NCBI RefSeq assembly: GCF_030123405.1
Contig: NZ_CP126110.1
Coordinates: 4,526,001-4,590,000 of the forward strand
DNA length: 64,000 bases
From: Neobacillus sp. WH10
GTDB lineage: Bacteria; Bacillota; Bacilli; Bacillales; Cytobacillaceae
Direction: 5' to 3'
Shown: positions 59,974-64,000 of the stretch, in pieces
Layout of the letters: the number at the start of each line of letters is the position of its first letter
Position numbering within the stretch: position 1 is the first letter of the stretch
Translations under genes and position numbers: made by a program
Notes under the pieces: generated by a model
The model's database searches: none
Told to the model about the DNA's origin: nothing
What the model saw: only the letters and a program-made list of their open reading frames with translations

Positions 59974-60513
59974 TTATTCCCTACCATATATCGGGTCATC
60001 CGCCCAGCGTTTTTCCATTTCTTCCTTCGTATAAATCACACGCATCGGGTTGCCTCCGACGAACGCACCCGAAGGAACATCCTTATGGACTAGTGTCCCT
60101 GCCGATACAATCGCTCCATCGCCAATAGTGACGCCCGGAAGGATCGTGGAATTGGCACCAATCATCACTTCACTGCCAATCACAACCGACCCAAGGCGGT
60201 ATTCTTTAATCAAATACTCATGGGCAAGGATGGTCGTGTTGTAACCAATGACCGTGTTACGGCCAACGCTGATTTTTTCCGGAAACATGACATCCAGCAT
60301 GACCATTAAGGCGAAGGATGTTTGCTCTCCGACCTTCATCTTAAGGAAAGTACGATAAAGCCAATTCTTCATCCCTAAAAATGGCGTGTAACGCGCCATT
60401 TGAATCACAATAAAATTTTTAACAACCTTCCAAAAAGGCACGGTCTTGTAGACGTGCCATAAGGAGTTGGCTCCAGCGACCGGGTAACGGGTCGTATTCC
60501 TCATATTACTCAC
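59974..60513 (-). CDS. yvoF: Hexapeptide-repeat acetyltransferase (YvoF type)
   Basis: A 179-residue left-handed beta-helix acyltransferase. Hexapeptide repeats run from about residue 70 to 160 (SVGRNTVIGYNTTILAHEYL, GSEVMIGANSTILPGVTIGD, GAIVSAGTLVHKDVPSGAFV). The acceptor is unknown; neighbours of this type in Bacillus are called YvoF. Its start overlaps the ppaX stop by four bases, so the two are coupled. Confidence 0.88.
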   Translation of the reverse strand: MSNMRNTTRYPVAGANSLWHVYKTVPFWKVVKNFIVIQMARYTPFLGMKNWLYRTFLKMKVGEQTSFALMVMLDVMFPEKISVGRNTVIGYNTTILAHEYLIKEYRLGSVVIGSEVMIGANSTILPGVTIGDGAIVSAGTLVHKDVPSGAFVGGNPMRVIYTKEEMEKRWADDPIYGRE

Positions 60514-61154
60514 TCTCCGAGGATTTTTAATAAGTCATGCATGTGATCAAGGATGTAGTCCGGTTCGTATTTTGCAATGTAGTCTCTGCCTTTGATTGAC
60601 CATGAGACGCCAGCCGCTTTTGTGCCGGCATTTTTCCCTGCTAAAATATCATGGTAATTATCGCCGACCATGATTGTTTCCGAAGGTTTAGCATCTAACT
60701 GCTCTAGCGCATTTAAAATAGGTTCGGGATCAGGTTTTACTTTTTTAACATGATCTAGTGCAACAATCACCTCGAAAAATTGATCAAGGTTCGTCAGGCG
60801 TAACCCCTTTAAGGCGGTATCGTGACGTTTCGTGGTGACAATTCCGAGTTTGTAGCCTTTTTCGTATAAGGTTTGAACTGTATCAAACACACCTTCAAAT
60901 TCTTTCACAAGTGCATCATGGTTTGCGAGATTAAATGTACGATATTCCATTATCATCTCCTCAACACGATCCGGATCAACCGAACTAAATGCTTCATGAA
61001 GGGTCGGACCCATAAACGGCAAAACATCCTCACGGCTATACTTGCCAGGAAAATATTTTTCAAGCGTATGCAAATAAGTTGTAATAATTAATTCATTTGT
61101 ATCGATTAACGTCCCATCTAAATCAAATAGAACTGTCGTAATTTTATTGTTCAT
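60510..61154 (-). CDS. ppaX: PpaX, pyrophosphatase of HAD family
   Basis: A 214-residue HAD phosphatase. DLDGTLIDTNELI has the nucleophile Asp; VTTKRHDTALKGL is motif II and MVGDNYHDILAGKNAG motif IV. PpaX hydrolyses the pyrophosphate made when HPr kinase/phosphorylase dephosphorylates P-Ser-HPr, and its gene lies in the hprK-lgt-yvoD-ppaX-yvoF row, as in B. subtilis. ATG 61154 has AAAGG nine bases upstream. Confidence 0.94.
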   Translation of the reverse strand: MNNKITTVLFDLDGTLIDTNELIITTYLHTLEKYFPGKYSREDVLPFMGPTLHEAFSSVDPDRVEEMIMEYRTFNLANHDALVKEFEGVFDTVQTLYEKGYKLGIVTTKRHDTALKGLRLTNLDQFFEVIVALDHVKKVKPDPEPILNALEQLDAKPSETIMVGDNYHDILAGKNAGTKAAGVSWSIKGRDYIAKYEPDYILDHMHDLLKILGE

Positions 61155-62091
61155 AGGATGCATCCTTTCTTTTTACTAACCCCGAGCGTTTCCAAATCGT
61201 ACCGACCAATAAAGTTAACAAAATTGCAACACCCAGACGGATTAAAAGCAGCGGCAGCACCGGGATGCCTAGCGGGACAAAGATTAATGTATCCTCAACA
61301 ACCGCATGGCATGCCATTAGAAAAATAAATGCCAGCGTAATATCCTTTTTACTGACTCCATCTTCTTTCACGGCCTGGATCATCACACCTGCACCATATG
61401 CCAGGCCAAATAATAACCCGGCAGCCATCGTCGTTGAGGTATTTTCCTTCATGCCAAGCGTTTTCGTGATCGGAGACATCGTTTTGGAAAATTTATTTAA
61501 CCATTGTAAGTCTTTTAAAATTTGAATCACAATCATGAGCGGGATGACAATCATCGCCAGCTGTAAAATACCAAGGCTTGCTTTTTGAATCGCCTCAAGC
61601 AAAATCTCAGCAACACCATCGGTCTGTGACGTGCTCTGCTGGATCAAGCCATACTTTGCAGTCTCACCGCCCCCATGCCAAACAAGATTAATTACGACTG
61701 CAGAGAGGAGGGCGAGCCCCGGCCTTGTGACTAGAACGACCCACAGCTTCACGCCGGCTTTCAACGCCACGCCTGATTCGATGAATAAATTATGTGAAAA
61801 GGACAGCATCACTGCCAAAATAAACACTTCTTTTACCGAAAAATCAAGCGTGAGAATCGCACCAATGGCTGCATAGAGGTTAAGGAAATTCCCTAGTACA
61901 AGCGGTATAGCGGCATCCCCGGACAATCCCAGAAGCTTCATTAACGGGGAAATCATTTCTATGACCCATGGCAAAACTGGTGTATATTGGAGCACTGCCA
62001 CAATCAGTGTAACCGGAAAAATAATTTTCCCTAGAGTCCATGTCGTTTTAAAACCAACCAATAATCCCTTTTTCGATGAGCTTAATAGCAT
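61144..62091 (-). CDS. yvoD: Nucleoside-recognition-domain membrane protein (YvoD)
   Basis: A 315-residue membrane protein of about eight helices with two Gate/nucleoside-recognition segments (GNFLNLYAAIGAILTLDFSV and LLFGLAYGAGVMIQAVKEDG). It belongs to the SpmA/SpmB-like transport family. The transported compound is unknown. Its 3' end overlaps the ppaX start by 11 bases. Conserved position between lgt and ppaX. Confidence 0.88.
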   Translation of the reverse strand: MLLSSSKKGLLVGFKTTWTLGKIIFPVTLIVAVLQYTPVLPWVIEMISPLMKLLGLSGDAAIPLVLGNFLNLYAAIGAILTLDFSVKEVFILAVMLSFSHNLFIESGVALKAGVKLWVVLVTRPGLALLSAVVINLVWHGGGETAKYGLIQQSTSQTDGVAEILLEAIQKASLGILQLAMIVIPLMIVIQILKDLQWLNKFSKTMSPITKTLGMKENTSTTMAAGLLFGLAYGAGVMIQAVKEDGVSKKDITLAFIFLMACHAVVEDTLIFVPLGIPVLPLLLIRLGVAILLTLLVGTIWKRSGLVKRKDASYEQ

Positions 62092-62231
62092 TTCCCCTAA
62101 GTTCCCCTCTTTAGTTCTAATTCATTTCTACAATCTTGCATGATTAGTGGCCATTATTACATGAACTGTGTCATTTACTACAAAAATCCAGATTACTTAC
62201 TATATTTTTTGTAAAAAGTAGGAAATGCCTT

Positions 62232-63047
62232 TTAATTACTTTGGTCTAAATAGCGCTCTATTGTATTCTGTTTAGTTCGTCGATAGAGAATAATCCCAAC
62301 TGATACAACAATCAAGACAATCGAAATCGTTTGCGCCATCCGCAGGCTGCCAAGCATTAGACTATCTGTCCGCAGACCTTCCACATAAAAGCGGCCGACA
62401 GAATACCAAATGACGTAGGAAAGAAACATCTCACCGCGGCGAAGATTCACGCGTCGCAGCAAAATTAATAGGAAAAAGCCGATCAAGTCCCAGATGGATT
62501 CATATAAAAATGTTGGATGGTAATACGTTCCATTAATATACATTTGATTGATAATAAAGTCCGGTAAATGCAGGTTTTCAAGGAACGACCTTGTCACTTC
62601 ACCACCATGGGCTTCTTGATTCATAAAATTTCCCCAGCGGCCGATTCCCTGTCCGAGAATAATACTTGGCGCAGCAATGTCAGCAATTTTCCAAAAGGAA
62701 AGACCTCGTTTTTTGGCAAAAATAATCGTCGTAATAACTGACCCGATCAAGGCCCCGTGAATTGCAATCCCACCGTTCCATATTTTCGGAATCTCGGACA
62801 GATGATTGGCATAATAATCCCATTCAAAAATCACATAATAAATCCGTGCCGAAATAATTGCGATCGGAATCGCCCACAGCATCAAATCGGCAAACGTGTC
62901 CTTCGGCAGTCCCCTTCGATTGCCTTCCCTTATCGCTAGAAACAGCGCAAGTGCCAGGCCTGAGCCAATAATAATCCCATACCAGTGTACTTCAATCGGG
63001 CCAAGTGAAAAGGCAATTGGGTTAAGCGGCTGAATCGTTTCGTTCAT
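62232..63047 (-). CDS. lgt: Lgt, prolipoprotein diacylglyceryl transferase
   Basis: A 271-residue membrane enzyme with seven helices that attaches diacylglycerol to the lipobox cysteine of prolipoproteins. Conserved: WYGIIIGSGLALALFLAIRE, GRWGNFMNQEAHGG (the Lgt signature with R and N), and HPTFLYESIWDLIGFFLLIL. Normal length. It starts 12 bases after the hprK stop. Confidence 0.96.
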   Translation of the reverse strand: MNETIQPLNPIAFSLGPIEVHWYGIIIGSGLALALFLAIREGNRRGLPKDTFADLMLWAIPIAIISARIYYVIFEWDYYANHLSEIPKIWNGGIAIHGALIGSVITTIIFAKKRGLSFWKIADIAAPSIILGQGIGRWGNFMNQEAHGGEVTRSFLENLHLPDFIINQMYINGTYYHPTFLYESIWDLIGFFLLILLRRVNLRRGEMFLSYVIWYSVGRFYVEGLRTDSLMLGSLRMAQTISIVLIVVSVGIILYRRTKQNTIERYLDQSN

Positions 63048-63059
63048 TCTTATCTCCCC

Positions 63060-63995
63060 TTAAATATCTTCATGTTCCCCATCTTCAATCACATCAGAAA
63101 GACGCTCTGTAAATTGCTGTGCCGCATTCACGCCCATACGCTTTAACCGGAAATTCATCGCTGCTACTTCGATGATGACAGCAAGGTTCCGTCCAGGGCG
63201 AACGGGAACGGTCAGTTTCGTGACCTCCGTGTCAATAATCTTCATTTTCTCCTCATCTAAACCAAGGCGGTCATATTGCTTTTTAGAATCCCAGATTTCT
63301 AAATCCATGATCAGCGTGATCCGCTTATTGCTGCGGACCGCACCAGCACCAAACAATGTCATCACGTTGATAATCCCCAGGCCGCGAATTTCTAATAAAT
63401 GTTCAATTAAATCCGGTGAAGTACCAACTAACGTATCCTGGTCTTCCTGACGGATTTCTACGCAATCATCGGCAACAAGACGATGGCCGCGTTTGACGAG
63501 CTCCAGCGCCGTTTCACTTTTACCGACACCGCTTTTTCCGGTAATTAACACACCGATTCCATATACGTCCACCAATACGCCGTGGACTGCCGTTGTCGGT
63601 GCCAGCTTACTCTCTAAATAATTGGTTAGACGGCTTGAAAAACGGGTGGTCTTCATGCTTGTCCGAAGAACAGGCACTGATTCACGTTCCGATGCTTCTA
63701 TTAGTTCAATTGGAACTTCAATATCCCTTGTGACAATGATTGCCGGGGTGATGTCGGTACATAACCGTTCCATTCGAGAAGCGCGTTCCCCTTCAGGCAG
63801 TTCCTCAAAAAAGGACAGTTCAGTTTTTCCTAATAGTTGAATTCGTTCCGCAGGATAAAATTCAAAATAACCAGCCATTTCAATTCCCGGCCGGGATATA
63901 TCACTTGTGGTGATGGGGCGGTTAATTCCTTCTTCACCGCTGACCAATTCAAGCTTAAATTTCTCCAATATATCTTTGGTACGTACTTTTGGCAA
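63060..63995 (-). CDS. hprK: HPr kinase/phosphorylase
   Basis: A 311-residue enzyme. Walker A is GKSGVGKS at residues 153-160, followed by HRLVADDCVEIRQ, and EIRGLGIINVMTLFGAGAVR is the HPrK signature. It phosphorylates Ser46 of HPr and of Crh in response to fructose-1,6-bisphosphate and removes it with phosphate, setting CcpA-dependent catabolite control. The first codon seen is TTG 63995, five bases from the window edge; alignment with known HprK N-termini (AKVRTKD) suggests it is close to the true start, but a few residues may lie outside. Starts the hprK-lgt-yvoD-ppaX-yvoF row. Confidence 0.95.
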   Translation of the reverse strand: MPKVRTKDILEKFKLELVSGEEGINRPITTSDISRPGIEMAGYFEFYPAERIQLLGKTELSFFEELPEGERASRMERLCTDITPAIIVTRDIEVPIELIEASERESVPVLRTSMKTTRFSSRLTNYLESKLAPTTAVHGVLVDVYGIGVLITGKSGVGKSETALELVKRGHRLVADDCVEIRQEDQDTLVGTSPDLIEHLLEIRGLGIINVMTLFGAGAVRSNKRITLIMDLEIWDSKKQYDRLGLDEEKMKIIDTEVTKLTVPVRPGRNLAVIIEVAAMNFRLKRMGVNAAQQFTERLSDVIEDGEHEDI

Positions 63996-64000
63996 GAATC

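Overview
The window looks like chromosomal DNA of a low-GC, spore-forming Bacillaceae bacterium, and Neobacillus/Bacillus in the broad sense fits best. The reasons are the cggR-gapA-pgk-tpiA-gpmI-eno block, the rapZ-glmR-whiA-crh block, clpP with a CtsR box, crh and hprK, a CotF-like spore coat protein, and ribosome binding sites close to AGGAGG. I see no insertion sequence, prophage or CRISPR array. The genus is an inference from gene content; nothing was searched.

Layout. 1-474 is the start of a polysaccharide deacetylase that runs off the left edge. 898-8949 is a complete tight-adherence (Tad/Flp) pilus operon on the minus strand: three tandem Flp prepilins, prepilin peptidase, TadE and TadG pseudopilins, CpaB, TadZ, TadA, TadB, TadC and a SinR-like regulator last. 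Two GTTCT-N6-AGAAC palindromes lie in front of the operon. 9189-13546 holds a DUF192 protein and a YfhO / GT2 / GtrA surface-glycosylation trio. 13731-21876 is an arginine deiminase cluster (argR, arcR, arcA, arcB, peptidase, YfcC-type transporter, arcC). 21924-25133 holds BcrC, an MFS exporter and an unrecognised gene behind a Fur-box promoter. 25444-27408 is an iron-storage encapsulin operon (IMEF cargo, shell, ferredoxin), followed by a coat protein and a small zinc-ribbon protein.

28842-33857 is the most unusual part. The tmRNA gene ssrA is split in its T-loop by a 283-nt group I intron, and a free-standing LAGLIDADG endonuclease gene converges on its 3' end. smpB and rnr, the protein partners of tmRNA, lie upstream, followed by a carboxylesterase. 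34474-43107 continues with secG, an unassigned barrel-like enzyme and the CggR-controlled glycolytic operon. 43241-52559 holds a glutaredoxin-like gene, rpoN, tRNA-Arg(CCG), clpP, crh, whiA, glmR, rapZ, a Nudix gene, trxB and a TPR protein. 52746-59460 is the histidine operon hisZGDBHAF(IE). 59974-63995 holds an acetyltransferase, ppaX, yvoD, lgt and hprK.

Many intergenic gaps contain degenerate tandem repeats. The most notable is a family with a 21-bp period built on TTCCGCCAACTT, present as five arrays in this window, one of them inside the encapsulin operon. Several operators fit regulators encoded nearby: CggR before cggR, ARG-box and ArcR-type sites before arcA, and SinR-like half-sites before the tad operon.
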